From: Microglena sp. YARC
Lineage: Eukaryota; Chlorophyta; Chlorophyceae; Chlamydomonadales; Chlamydomonadaceae
Direction of reading: 5' to 3'
DNA: 64,000 nucleotides
Assembly (NCBI GenBank): GCA_022414725.1
Contig: JAJSRW010002070.1
Location: forward strand, 1 to 64,000
The notes under the pieces were generated by a model. The model saw nothing but the letters and a program-made list of their open reading frames with translations, did no database searches and was not told where the DNA came from. Position 1 is the first letter of the stretch; every line of letters starts with the position of its first letter. The position numbers and the translations under genes were made by a program. Positions 1 to 10,060 of this stretch are shown here, in pieces.

Positions 1-2550
1 AAGACTGTTCAGACGAATAAAGATTGTGATCCGAACCACGAGTTATGAACTAGAGTCTGACCCGGTCTTGAACACAAGAGTCTGAATGCCACGCGTCTGA
101 TTAACCAGTGAGTGCATAACACAGAGTCGTGAAACCAACGAGTGTGACACGCAGAAAACTAGTCGGATATCGGCAACTAATCGTGAAACTTATTTTTGCT
201 CTCCCTCCCCAATCTCCATTCTTAGCTATCCTTCTCACTCTACATTCACCTTAGTGACCGTTCCAATGTGAGCAATCGGGACATTGCATTCTTTTTTGCG
301 TTTGAATTGGTTTTTCGTGATTACGTGACCGATGTAATCCCCATCACTCCACTGGTACTTTGCAAAGCCGTCTCAGATTTCTTCGTGCATGTCGATCATT
401 CGACGTAAAGTATTCACACTGTATTGTCAACCCCTCGCTGAACGTTCGCACTCTAGCAAACTCTTCGACCTCTGGCGCCACCACTCAGCAGCTCCCGCTC
501 GTACCGGCAGCACTCGCTGGCGCACCCGCATGCGTAGCACCTCTCATCGCCCGTTTGAGCCACCTGACGCGGCCCGCTCTCGCCGAAACCATCTAGAGAA
601 ACCGTTCCCACGTCGAAGAGAACCAATTTAGCAGATGAAGTTGATTATCAGCACATAAGAATGTCGAATCTCTCCAATTAAGAGCGTACTAAAGAATCAG
701 CATATTCTTTACTCTTTGACGTTTTATATTAGCGAAAGGCAGTGACATGAGACTTATACACCATAGATAACACATCGAAATGCTCGGCAATTATCAAGAT
801 CACGCGCTTACCACTGCATATTCAATCGCAAAGCCCCGCCAGTGTCGCGCGAAACTTGGAGTAGTGCTCTTGTTCGACTCTAAGAGATGCAGATAATTCA
901 ATGTTCATGGAAGGAACACAACGCTCCATGCTCGTACGCAGGGTCTCTCGGCTCTGACAAGCGGCATCACAGGGATAAGGTATACCGGCGAATTCTGCCA
1001 GTCAACCATGCACACGCCCTCCGACACTGGTGCCAAGGACGCCAATGATGAAACAGATAGTCCGGTGAAGGTCCACACACGAGAACAATAAACGAGCTAC
1101 GCGCCACGGCGATCCACCTTACACGGGCCGAGATGCAGTTAGTAATGATTACGACTACTCTCGGAGACCGCAAGTATGAACCTGCCAGGTCAAGGACAGA
1201 CGCCATGTCTGCAAACGCCCACAACATAAGAAGCTACGTTCACTAAATCACGCTGGTTGCGCGTCAATGACGCCGAGTTTCCGGTCACACGCTTGTGTAT
1301 TTGAAGACCTCGACAGGAAACCGTCCTGCCAAGGCAAAACGTGGATGACCCCGGTGCACACCTAGACACAAGCAAACTATAACGCATAGATGACGCAATG
1401 GGTAATGTTAACCGCATTAACGACGCCCGGCTACTGTACGGCCAACACTCTCGTTCGAACACGCATACTTCCTAAAAGCTGACCCACAGCGCCCAAACAC
1501 TGGTCACCATACGAAACCGGGACTTGCCATCCATTCACGGCACGGCGCGGTCTTTAGCACCATGTTCCATCAAATGAGCCACCGTAGATGCTGGTCCGTA
1601 TCGACTCAACACATACGCGACATACATGAGAGATCGCTAACAATTGCCTTATCGGCGAGTGAGCATGAAGGAAAGCACAACCCCAGGAGCCACAGCACGA
1701 AACAGTATCGTGGGCACGCGAAAACAACACTTGGTGACGATAAAGCGCGCACAAGGTCGCGAGGATGGCGGTCACAGCACCAGGCTCCACTTCGGTCAAT
1801 CAGATTGCTGCTCCCAAAACCAAGCGTCTCGCACAAGTGTCCAAGTTACCGACGTGCTTGCTACATCGTATGCCTGAAGACGCAGCGACGCCGTGCTGCG
1901 CGCGCTCCAAGACTGTTCATGTCTCGGCAGCGTCATCGGATCACGCTGGAGCAGCTAATGTCGTTGTTAACACTGTCAGGTGCGCTTCGATTTATTACCG
2001 TACTTACTCGATCCGGTATTTGTACATTTGCGGGACAGTTAGCAACCTTTTCACAGTCACAGGAATACTTGCATCTACTCTCGCATGCTGCTCCATGCAG
2101 ATCCGACCGCCAAGTACACCGAGTTTTCAGAGGAGCGAGGCTACCTCGGCTGTGCTGCGTGTAAAAAACGAATCCTCCGTCTATTAGCTTACCGCTGCTG
2201 AGGCTTTAGATTCTCGGAACGCTCGAAACTCTCGCCCTCAGATACATTCTCAACAAATTCACGATTATGGCCAAGAACACGCCAATATCACAACTGAAGG
2301 ACGGATGGCCGCACCAAACCAATAAAATCAGAGATCTGAATAGAGACAAGTAACCTTAACACTGCAAAGCGGGACACCACATGCTCATGTAAACGTTTGT
2401 CAATACGTTGTTCTTAATAAAAGTAGGAATAACTTTTCAAGATCAAATGTTGTCCTGCTGTTGTGAAGGATCTGCCAATTCAGAGGGCAACGGTGACCGG
2501 GTGAGAACAGCAAGGGATTAACAACACCAGTCCAGTTGATAAGCCGGGGT
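1..2550. other. No gene recognised
   Basis: Open frames here (longest about 200 codons near 1562-2164 on the plus strand) overlap on both strands, are rich in Ser, Arg, Cys and His, and show no family resemblance or viral spacing. The first 170 bases repeat a loose GAGTCTGA-like word several times, perhaps an old decayed tandem repeat. It could be host flank or heavily decayed viral DNA. I see nothing else in it. Confidence 0.5.
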
Positions 2551-2692
2551 TACACTCGACGACTCTAAAATGAAACCGAAGAACGAACGACTGATGTGCG
2601 TAAACCCAAGAAAGTTTTTAACACACCAAGTCAGCGCCATCTCTTACGCCAATTTTCTAACGGCGATGTCGTTTTACTGTCCGCCAACTGTA
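2551..2692. mobile_element. MITE-like remnant of the IS630-Fanzor element family
   Basis: A terminal-repeat-like sequence begins at TA 2551-2552 (TACACTCGACG, then AAAATGAAAC) and an inverted one ends at TA 2691-2692 (CCGCCAACTGTA). The interior at 2584-2665 matches, in reverse complement and with small gaps, the 5' part of the element at 17704 onward, including the start of its transposase frame. It looks like a 140-bp non-autonomous derivative made of 5'-end sequence only. The two ends differ by several bases from the 17.7-kb copy, so it is old. Confidence 0.6.
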
Positions 2693-2699
2693 GAAGTGC

Positions 2700-4060
2700 G
2701 GGTTCGAGTGTTTGCCAATGGCGTGGGATCTTGCAACAGTTGTCTCACAATGTCAACTCTCGTTGCATCCAGTTTGACGAACCCCTCCAAGATCGGTACC
2801 GTCAATTCCCTCTCATTGAAGATTTCAGACGAGTTCCTTGCTGCCTAAACAATCATGTTGCAGCGCTCGCCCCCTGCGATCACCTCGTCGTGCCGCCTAG
2901 AGTGCATTACGCGCCGATTTTTTCAGGCATTTATTGTTCCCTCCTGATCCCAGAGGATCTCTTCACTACAAACACTGACGTTCCACACTTCGCACGCATG
3001 CGATGGGAAGTGCTCCTCATCGATACGTATAATCACTCCTCTCGTCAACTTCCTCTATAGCGTACTTCTTCCTTGTCAGATGAAGGATGAGGAGGAGACA
3101 CGGACAATCGCAAATCATCAACATGATGATTGCCAGTCCTCATCGAAAATCACACATCCAGCCAACATGGGCCCGGTCAGGGGTACGTGAAGAATCACTC
3201 AGCGAAATCATCATCACCAGAAACATCGTCATCTACTTCCACCTTGTCTTCATCTAAACATCCACCTCGTCATCTACCTCCACCTCGCATCTACCTCGTC
3301 ATCCACCCGTTCATCTTACCCCCCCTCCCCCCCCCACCCCCTCCAGTCACCTAACCTCGTCATCACTTTCCACTCGTCATCTACTTCCACCTCGTCATCT
3401 ACTTTCCACCTCGTTCATCTAACTTCCACCTTTCATTCTACTTCCATCATAGTCATCTACTTCCATATCGTCGTACTTTCATATCGACTTATGCTATTTC
3501 CACATCTTTCATTTACACAATTCTCGGCATGCTTCGGATATCATAGCACATCATGTTTCTGCAGAGTCTCGTCGTCGTATGTATGTTTTGCAGAGATGCC
3601 ATTATTTCTTGACGTCCAGTATCTTCCGATTCTCTGCCGCTTCGACGGGGGCTCAATCCTTTACCGTCGTAGAGGCATATTGCGGTCTGTGTTCACACGA
3701 TTTCTTGCTACGTGATTTCGGCACACATCCACAACAACATCGCGGTCTGTGTTGGTGTAGCTAGACCAGATAGTGTCATTATCACTCAAAAAATGTTTGA
3801 AACCGGACTGGACGGTGTACGCAAGATTTTTCTGAAAAAAACCGAGGACATGGCGTCATCAGCATACCGCACAGCATCATCTTTGGCACGGTCCATCAGG
3901 GATGAGAAGATACGCAATACAACACGTTTCGTAAGAGGCGGAGTTCCTTATGTATATAGTGCAACTCGCATCAATGTGATAATGTGACTGGAGGGGGGCG
4001 TGCAAAGATGACGTCGGAGATTTACACCATCCTGAAATAAAATGGATTTGTGAAAAGAAA
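2700..4060. other. No gene recognised; contains decayed minisatellite
   Basis: Apart from the minisatellite at 3200-3480, no convincing gene is visible. A plus-strand frame at about 3766-3987 has a protein-like mix of charged residues, but the opposite strand is also partly open and no family is recognised, so it is not called. Confidence 0.4.
3200..3480. repeat. Degenerate minisatellite, CTCGTCATCTACTTCCAC unit
   Basis: An 18-base unit close to CTCGTCATCTACTTCCAC recurs about a dozen times with many substitutions and single-base gains and losses, so no reading frame runs through the array. A C-rich tract at about 3320-3345 lies in the middle. It resembles the remains of a coding Ser/Thr-rich repeat or a decayed non-coding minisatellite. 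Confidence 0.65.
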
Positions 4061-4071
4061 CGCCACTTGTA

Positions 4072-4287
4072 TCACAAAACAAACATCATGTCTACGTTGT
4101 TAGCATGACAGTCCGGCAACATATGCGCTTATGCCCAATGTATCAAGAATTTTCCCACGCTCCTCGTCCGTCAAGGTCTTGTCCTCGTCGACCATACGTG
4201 TGTAAGCACGCCACTTGTCTGCAACTACTTGCCACATTTGAAGCAACGAACTGGACGATCATACTTAAAGTTATAGTAATCAATCAT
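4072..4287 (-). pseudogene. RPB10: RNA polymerase subunit RPB10 (RPABC5), frame-disrupted
   Basis: This is a short gene hidden by frame breaks. From the ATG at 4287 the minus strand reads a short leader and then PVRCFKCGK, the N-terminal zinc-binding CxxC of RPB10. After a one-base shift at about 4227 it continues with VADKWRAY and a charged linker, and LDTLGI precedes a CCR-containing segment in a third frame and an NVDMM tail in another. Order and spacing match RPB10 (usually 65-80 residues): CxxC, W-x-x-Y, L-x-x-LG-I, CC. RPB10 is a small structural subunit of cytosolic or viral RNA polymerase that bridges assembly of the large subunits, and RPB2 and RPB5 are also in this window. At least three frame changes make it either a true pseudogene or a badly sequenced gene. 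Identity is fairly secure; the N-terminal extension of about ten residues is less so. Confidence 0.72.
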
Positions 4288-4314
4288 TAATCGCCATTCC
4301 TTTACACTTTTTTT

Positions 4315-4779
4315 ATGTCCTCAATACAAGAAGAGTCCGTAACAATGAGTCGATCCATCGACGACTACCAAGTCCATTACAAAAAAGCAACCCAGTGTCC
4401 TGTTGGGGCCAGATTCTGGAGCACTTTCCGCAAAGTACTCCGAGATCCCGCCACGCGCCTTAAACGGCGGTCTGTACACCGGCAAACCGTTCATATCAAA
4501 GGAGCCCCGTGGGCAACAAGCCAGTGCGCGCCGGAGACAGTCAACATGATCTACAATAGCCTACAGAGCATGCACGTACCCCCCGAGGAGGCGATATACC
4601 TTTTTCCAGGCGGTGGCATCCGGCCAGGGAACAATGTTCCAGAACTCCCTGTAGAGTACATCAACACATTGCGCAACTCTGACACAATTCCATGTGCATC
4701 CCACCGGAGTCTCCAAAAAAAAAATATGCACACAATGAAGACGCCGCCCTTTAGTAGTCACGAGTACATCCAATACTGA
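4315..4779 (+). CDS. Hypothetical protein, 154 codons
   Basis: An uninterrupted frame starts at an ATG preceded by an A/T-rich stretch and encodes a basic protein with a segment VPPEEAIYLFPGGGIRPGNN near residues 92-111. No family is recognised. It runs convergently into the gene ending at 4751, overlapping it by 29 bases. A run of nine A at about 4717-4726 lies near the 3' end, so the last 25 codons could be misread. The minus strand over the same bases is also open apart from one TAG, as a possible extension of the neighbouring minus-strand gene, so the strand assignment is uncertain. Confidence 0.45.
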   Translation: MSSIQEESVTMSRSIDDYQVHYKKATQCPVGARFWSTFRKVLRDPATRLKRRSVHRQTVHIKGAPWATSQCAPETVNMIYNSLQSMHVPPEEAIYLFPGGGIRPGNNVPELPVEYINTLRNSDTIPCASHRSLQKKNMHTMKTPPFSSHEYIQY

Positions 4780-5290
4780 ACTCGCCAAGGAGGTCAGACA
4801 TGTCGTTCACGTCCACGACTCCGCAAGCCTTTTCGAAGAATCTCTGGAACACCACGAAGCGCTCCTGAGTGCTCGCATTTACACGAGTGCTTAGCAATCT
4901 CCTCCACCAGCTCCAACACGCCTCTGAAAAGTTGTCGAATGTGGGGAACACCACCGTGTCCTCATCGGGAAGGTACGTTCCACCACTGCTCTCAAGGCAA
5001 TGCCATGAGATGGCCGTCTTGTCAAAGTTATCCTCCATCAAGGACGACAGGGACAGGCCGTATCGCGCGTGCGGATGAGCGCCGAACACAGACGAGATGT
5101 GAAGGAACTCAGGAGTCCTGCATATGTCGTCGTACGTCTGAAGCTTGCACACGGCGTCAACCAAATCCCAAAGGATGTCGCCAAAACGAACAACTACCTC
5201 GGAACTACCATCCGTTGTATGAATGGTCGATATGGTACACGATGATGGAAAGGTCTCTGGAAACGCAACTTGGTATGAAGAAACGCTCAT
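4751..5290 (-). CDS. Hypothetical protein, about 179 codons
   Basis: The frame is open from 5332, but I place the start at the ATG at 5290 (MSVSSYQVAF) because the upstream part is a run of isoleucine codons from an ATG/ATC simple repeat. The product is soluble, acidic and rich in Phe, Trp and Ser, with no membrane segment and no recognised family. Asp/Glu-rich stretches such as PDEDTVVFPTFDNF and the balanced composition look like real coding sequence. It lies between RPB10 and a membrane protein gene, both also on the minus strand, and ends tail to tail with the plus-strand gene at 4315. Confidence 0.6.
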   Translation of the reverse strand: MSVSSYQVAFPETFPSSCTISTIHTTDGSSEVVVRFGDILWDLVDAVCKLQTYDDICRTPEFLHISSVFGAHPHARYGLSLSSLMEDNFDKTAISWHCLESSGGTYLPDEDTVVFPTFDNFSEACWSWWRRLLSTRVNASTQERFVVFQRFFEKACGVVDVNDMSDLLGEFSIGCTRDY

Positions 5291-5370
5291 TGTGATGATG
5301 ATGATGATGATGAACTGAAGACACTTTTCCAATGCAGATAACGCTTTAAACTAAAAAATTAAACAGTAGT

Positions 5371-5440
5371 AGTGAACCCCGGACCTGTAGCAGGTTTCAT
5401 GGGATATTCAAATTATACAGGGTGTCCTGTATAAGGAGGT
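5371..5440. repeat. Dispersed repeat fragment shared with 48350-48403
   Basis: The string CCCCGGACCTGTA followed by GGTTTCA, GGGATAT and ATTCAAATTATAC recurs with small differences at about 48350-48403. A further inverted GTATA-rich motif (ACAGGGTGTCCTGTATA) follows here. It is probably the edge of a non-autonomous transposon, as both copies lie in transposon debris. Confidence 0.5.
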
Positions 5441-5502
5441 TGCAACAGTTGACTTGTTTGCTTTCCGAAAATAAGTAAACAGTGTATAAGGAATTTGCAT
5501 GT

Positions 5503-5640
5503 AATGGGCGTTCCTGCCTCCCGGCGATTTTTTGAAATGTCTAATCAGAAATTTATAGTTAGCTTGAGATATCAGCCAGAGGAATCACAATTCCGCTCCA
5601 TACCAGTTTCGCAACAGTTGCGGATTGGGCTTGTTCTAAA
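5503..5640. mobile_element. MITE-like end, AATGGGCGTTCCTGC family
   Basis: The segment begins AATGGGCGTTCCTGC, the same first 15 bases as both termini of the 8.9-kb element at 30568-39487, then continues CTCCCGGCG with a T-run. Its later part (TAGCTTGAGATAT, GGAATCACAATTCCGCTCC, GTTTCGCAAC) is shared in part with 26655-26750 and, inverted, with 9316-9395. It has no coding capacity and looks like a decayed non-autonomous relative. Confidence 0.6.
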
Positions 5641-5642
5641 TA

Positions 5643-6179
5643 TCAGAATGTAAAATTGGCAGGCTTGATTGGGGGATTGGCATTGGCAGGATTGGCCAGG
5701 CAGTCTCTTTGGTTTTGCGTTTTATTTGGCATTACAGTGGCATTGGCAGGTTTGTTCTTTGGCTTGAATTGGTTGGTTGATTGGCATTGGCAGGTGTAGT
5801 TGGTTGATTGGCATTGGTCATTGGCATTGGCAGGTGTAGTTGGTTGAATTGGCATTGGCATTGGCTTGATTGGCATTGGCAGGATGTATTGTTTGATTGG
5901 CATTGAGGTATTTGTTTGGTTGGCATTATTGGCGGTATTTGGTTCTTGAGAATTGGCATTTATTGCAGTGGAGGAATCCGCTTTAGTGGACTGTGGGGTC
6001 TTGGGGGTATTATCTGGTGATGTTGCCGCTTTGTACTTTTCATTTAGGACAGGGATCATCTTTCCCATCCAGAGTGGCATTCCTTTTTTCCCCAATTTCA
6101 TGGGATGGATAGCACTCATCACGAAGCACACGATCACGCATGAAATTACCGCAAAGGATGCGAAAATCACGCCCAACAT
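5643..6179 (-). CDS. Membrane-anchored Asn/Pro/Gln-repeat protein
   Basis: The protein starts with a hydrophobic segment at residues 2-23 (LGVIFASFAVISCVIVCFVM), a likely signal-anchor. A basic turn and about 45 polar residues follow, and then a low-complexity tail of short repeats that reads PTTPANANQ in one frame and QCQSTN in another. The change of repeat phase inside the array shows at least one indel at about 5800-5900, so the true C-terminus is uncertain. Type II small membrane proteins with disordered tails are common among giant virus virion or membrane components, but no family is recognised. The array of TTGGCATTGGCAGG-like units is itself length-unstable DNA. Confidence 0.55.
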   Translation of the reverse strand: MLGVIFASFAVISCVIVCFVMSAIHPMKLGKKGMPLWMGKMIPVLNEKYKAATSPDNTPKTPQSTKADSSTAINANSQEPNTANNANQTNTSMPIKQYILPMPIKPMPMPIQPTTPANANDQCQSTNYTCQCQSTNQFKPKNKPANATVMPNKTQNQRDCLANPANANPPIKPANFTF

Positions 6180-6316
6180 TTTTGAGTTTTGGAAAGGGGT
6201 TCTTTCATGATGCGGCTTTTTTTACGCATCGTGTCACACGCGCCTTTTTTTTATAAAACATGTAAAAATAGTAAGAAGCTCGTCCGTCACAATGCTTCCT
6301 ACCCCCCCCCCCCATC

Positions 6317-6779
6317 ATGCGTGATGTAAAAACCAACAACCAACAGGGCTATCCACAAAGGGAATCCAATAACGCGCGGTCGCGCATGGTGTCCTTCCAA
6401 CCTTCCAGTGTAGCTAACGTGTTCTTCAGCGACGCCAATTTGGGCGCTATGCACCAAGCGATCCGCTACCGCGTTTGGGTAGACTCGGATCGAAAGCTCG
6501 TGATAGGCCGCCAGTCAGAAGATCAACTAGTGTTCGTCATGCGCTCCGTATTCCTGACAGACTCCTATAATAGGGAGGGAAACCAAGCAGTCATCCTAGA
6601 ACAAGTGAGAGACCTAAACCAATTGGTGCTCAACTTCTGCGTCCCGCAAAAATCATAAAGGAAGCAAACATGTACGCCAATACGTGCACGACTCGTCCAC
6701 TCTACCCGTTCCACTTGAACACATGAAGCTAGTCTCCAAGAAGGGGGAAAATCAACTCCAATTCAATAACAGCTTTTAA
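6317..6779 (+). CDS. DUF5761 family virion-associated protein, frameshifted near the 3' end
   Basis: The main frame (6317-6658) matches the giant-virus family DUF5761. It has a disordered start, then VFFSDANLGAMHQAIRYRVW, then IGRQSEDQLVFVMRSVFL, and finally LNQLVLNFCVP. This order of FFS-x-x-N, RY-x-V, GRQ and VMRS blocks is diagnostic. The family C-terminal segment (Y-V-x-D-S-S-x-LP-x-PL, then a VSKKG turn) follows immediately in another frame up to a TAA at 6779; the frame changes at the A5 run at 6648-6652. The family is associated with virions in algal viruses and mimiviruses, without a defined biochemical role. The best start is the ATG at 6317, just after a C9 tract. Confidence 0.75.
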
Positions 6780-6817
6780 GGGTGTAAACGAGAAATACAG
6801 TTTCGTAGATTACCACC

Positions 6818-8232
6818 ATGAGAGTTTTTTCGGACACTGCAGAGTTCTGAGAACACGTCTATTCTCAGATGTCTTGATGCAGCAATCGATAAGAAACCCA
6901 AGTTTCAGCACAAGGACAACGTTTGGGAATGGGGCGATCACGACACCTTCGTGTCTAAGCACAAGAACCACATGGATGCAGGAGTGCTTCTTAGACAGCT
7001 TTGTGTCGTTGACGTGGACAACGAGAATCTAGTGAAGCACCTCGAGGAAATCTTCCCGATTCTGAACCACGTCCCCACCGAGATAACCCGAGCCGGCAGA
7101 CACTATTGGTTCCTCCGATCTGCACTCGCCGAAGAGGAAGAATACTACGACGGACCAGCACAACGCATCCAGGAGTGGACTTCAAGAGCGTCGCCGCAAC
7201 AGGAACATCGGGCTTCGTGGTCATCGCTCCAAGTAAAGGCAAAAAATGGATCCGCCCCCTCGCCTATGCACGCATCCTGCATCCATGCGATAACACAATC
7301 GAACACTGCAAAAAACTGAAGAACGCACTCGTGCACATCCCAGACGAGATCCTGAAATACGTGGCGACATCGTGCAAGGAGAAGATGAAGGCGGCAGAAG
7401 AGGCGAGCAACAAGAAGACAACCTTCGTCACGCTGCAATTCCACAACGGAGAAACGTTAAAGATTCCTTCAAACAGCAAGGTGCTACGCCTATTCTCCTA
7501 CTTCGAGCCCCTGCTGGATGATCAGCTTGACATGTGCTACATCCCTCTAAATGACCACATTCCTGACCGCAGTCCTGACCACATTCCTGACCGCAGTCCT
7601 GACCACATTCCTGACTCAGAATCGGAACCTGACCACATTCCTGACTCCGAATCGGAACCTGACCACATTCCTGACTCCGAATCGGAACCTGAATCGGAAC
7701 TCATTCCCGTCCCGGCTCCATGCACACGCACCAGCTTCATCAACATCTACAATGCCGTGTCAAAGACTGCCAATACACACTCGCGATCAGACATCATGTT
7801 CATGTTCAACCGTTTCATTCTGAATGACGACGACAAGTTCATTATGAATGACAGTGTCAGTGTGGACGATTGTTTCAGTCGCATGATGGACAATTGTTTC
7901 AGTCGCATCGTGTTGTGCGTGGAGGCCGACATGCTCGGTTTGCGCCAGGACAGGTTGCAACGACTCCTCGAAGCTGTCAATGGTAGCAGGACATGTCAGA
8001 AAAGAACATGTGGGACGCCATGGCACTGGAGTGGAAATGTCGGACGAGCGACAACGCTACCACAAGGAACGCGTGCCTGGTAAATCTCGACGACGTGTCC
8101 CCGATCTGCGGACGTGTCCACCAGAATGCACGAGCTCCCGAAACATCAATTGGCTCTTCGGCGGCATCGACTCCAAGCTCGGTCGCGTCCAAGCTCGATC
8201 GCGTCCAAGCTCGATCTCCGAGCCATCAGTGA
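6818..8232 (+). CDS. D5-type bifunctional primase-polymerase (AEP prim-pol), frameshifted
   Basis: The archaeo-eukaryotic primase fold region is recognisable: DAGVLLRQL and VVDVDNENLV (acidic catalytic strand), then TEITRAGRHYWFLRS, YYDGPAQR, GVDFKSV and a GTSGFVVIAPSKGKKWIRP block. This is the primase-polymerase N-terminal half of viral D5-like proteins, which primes DNA replication; no D5 helicase domain follows. The C-terminal part carries an acidic repeat (DHIPDSESEP units, 7551-7692) and an uncharacterised end. Frame changes occur near 6826 (T6 run), near 7160 and near 7980, so the protein is spread over several frames. The last frame ends in TGATG at 8230-8234, overlapping the start of the next gene. 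Function is secure; integrity is not. Confidence 0.75.
7551..7692 (+). repeat. Short in-frame repeat encoding DHIPDRSP / DHIPDSESEP
   Basis: Units of 24-30 bases based on GACCACATTCCTGAC encode DHIPDRSP (about twice) and then DHIPDSESEP (three times). The repeat stays in frame inside the primase-polymerase gene and forms an acidic linker. Confidence 0.75.
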
Positions 8233-9270
8233 TGGACGAAAGTCTCACGGTAGCAGAGATGTCAAAGCAACTGCACAAGTCCCTCCCACCGGAGGTGCTG
8301 GCGTTGTTGCGACTGGGTGCCGGAAAACTAGTGCTCGCAGGAGGAGCCGCGCTCGGCCATGTCGTCACTGGAATGGAGAAGACGCATAGGGACTACGACA
8401 TCTTCCTTGTGGGCATGGATGACGAGGCAGAGGCCGAGAGCATGGTCGCAGAAATCGAGAGGCTAAACGCCGGAAAAATCATCAGGACTCGACACGCCAT
8501 GAACATCGTCAGTATGGTTGGGAGACCCCCTCGTCATCCAGGTCATCATGAGCATGATCGAGGACATCGCCACACTTATCCTCAACTTTGACATCGCACC
8601 GTCCAGGGTCGCCATCTCTTACAACCCTACATCCGACGCTCTGGAGGTCCTCTGTGCCCCGACGTTCATCGAGGCGGTGCGCAGCACCATGTTCTTCGTG
8701 GAACTCGATTTTTGGGGAATCGGTGGCCTGAACCGCGTTATGAAGTACGTGTTCAAGGGATTCAATAGCGCGGTCCCTGGACACCGACGGACGCAAATGC
8801 TCCGATACGGGGAGAAGTGCACCCGGTATGTAGGAACCAGTAACCGCATCGCCGCAGGCCGACTCGACGGTCTCTTCGCAGCAGAGTCGCTCGTCATGCA
8901 CGAACGCATGGGGGTAATCAATGATACTACAAGAAGAATCGCGTGCTGGGACGTACTGAGACGTACCTTCGTCAAAAAACAACAGTTTCTCTCTGACAAT
9001 GAGATGCACGCGCCTCTGACTCCTTTTGAGATGAAGCAGATCACGAGCCTCTGCATGGGACGCAGCGACTACGAAGGATACATTCGTTCGCTCAACGGGT
9101 TCGTGTACTCATTGAGAAGCATGATCTACCGGCTTCTGCGAAGGCCTCGGCGCATCGAGAAGAATCATGTGGGAATCCTGAAGTTTTCAAGGTACAGGCG
9201 CCACGGCATGTTCTACCCGATTGACCCGGCGGTGAACGAGGTCTACATCCCACTGGAGGTCAACCGATAG
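8232..9270 (+). CDS. Nucleotidyltransferase-fold protein, frameshifted
   Basis: From the ATG at 8232 the protein has LAGGAALGHVVTG, then DYDIFLVGMD. This is the GG...DxD pattern of a nucleotidyltransferase fold, as in a family shared by giant viruses and protists or fungi, often fused to ankyrin repeats. The frame changes at about 8515. It then continues with IQVIMS, FDIAPSRVAISYNP and LNRVMKYVFKGFNSAVPG, which are the next conserved blocks of the same family (IQ-x-I, FD-x-D-x-x-x-V, KY-x-x-RGF). About 345 residues in total. The substrate is unknown. It overlaps the primase-polymerase stop (TGATG), so the two genes are probably expressed together. It ends in TAG, with a mobile-element fragment 45 bases downstream. 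Confidence 0.6.
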
Positions 9271-9315
9271 ATTCATTTTCATTGGACAAGTTGGGTGTGT
9301 GGCAGCATTACAAAT

Positions 9316-9395
9316 AATGGGTGTTCCTGCCTCCCGGCGGATTGTGACTGGTTGCGAAACATGGTCTGGAGCGGTATTGTGATTCCGGGGGCTGA
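9316..9395. mobile_element. MITE-like fragment, AATGGGTGTTCCTGC end
   Basis: It begins AATGGGTGTTCCTGCCTCCC like the 5503 copy. It continues into TTGCGAAACATGGTCTGGAG and GTGATTCCGG, which correspond in inverted order to the right part of the 5503-5640 copy. This arrangement of end plus inverted end fits a very short MITE of about 80 bases. Confidence 0.5.
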
Positions 9396-9463
9396 TAATG
9401 TACATGTAGAAATCCACGGGGCAGTGGAACACCATTGTTTTTGTGTCTCCGACTGTTTCATTT

Positions 9464-9956
9464 CAATGTTTCAATGTACACTCGGACAAGGGAATTATGT
9501 TACAGAGTCCCCCAAGTATGTGTTTATCTTCTACACTTCGCTCGACTGCGTTCTGTAAAGAACCTGTCAGCTTGTAATCAATTGTGCGTCCTACACAACT
9601 AGTTTGCAATATTTCTTTGGTTTTTTCTTGTGAGCCAAGCCTTTTTATCACAACGCGAATCAACTCTTTTGATACCTAAATCCGAAAGCATCCTTTACCT
9701 TATGACGAAGACCAGAAAGAGATGCGAATGGATCTATTTTTAATGACGCCTTTAAGAACTCTATGACCACATCCGATTTTGTAGGTTTATTCCGTTTGTA
9801 CACTTTTTTAGTGGGGTTTGAGATCCACCTCGAGACTGTCATGTGGCTTACATTCGCAAGTATAGCCACTCTCCTCAAACTTTGCAGCAATGTGTACATG
9901 TGTACAACAATCGACCGTCTGTCCAAGTTGTACATAGAGAATTGGAATTGATTCAA
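9464..9956 (-). pseudogene. IS630/mariner-like transposase N-terminal remnant (second subfamily)
   Basis: The minus-strand frame 9956-9660 encodes a helix-turn-helix region (LRRVAILANVSHMTVSRWIS), then LKIDPFASLSGLRHKVKDAF. After a frame change at about 9660 it continues with LIRVVIKRLGSQEKTKE. This is the paired HTH and linker of IS630-type transposases; the DDE catalytic half is missing. It differs from the transposase at 17751, so it is a separate subfamily. Terminal-like strings (TGTCTCCGACTG, TACACTCGGACAAGGG) at 9448-9500 suggest another end nearby. Fragments of this copy recur near 48404-48426. Confidence 0.65.
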
Positions 9957-10060
9957 TATACTGTAACATTATTGACCGGTCTGAGTGTAACAATTAATGG
10001 TACATCATTTAATTTGAAGAACAAATGTATACCAATAATTTGCGCACTGGGTGAACCTAA

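Noticed and set aside
1562..2164. 200-codon plus-strand open frame in the left end
   Set aside because: Composition is Arg/Ser/Cys/His-rich without hydrophobic core pattern, several other frames on both strands are equally open, and no family resemblance is visible.
3766..3987. Plus-strand frame with protein-like charged composition
   Set aside because: The minus strand is also partly open with equally plausible protein, no start context or family was recognised, and it lies in gene-poor DNA.
4310..4788. Minus-strand continuation of the gene ending at 4751
   Set aside because: It is open apart from one TAG, but the plus strand has a clean 154-codon frame and the 4751 stop is plausible; the strand choice stays uncertain.
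6301..6312. C-tract before the DUF5761 gene as a regulatory site
   Set aside because: It is a plain homopolymer without supporting recurrence before other genes.
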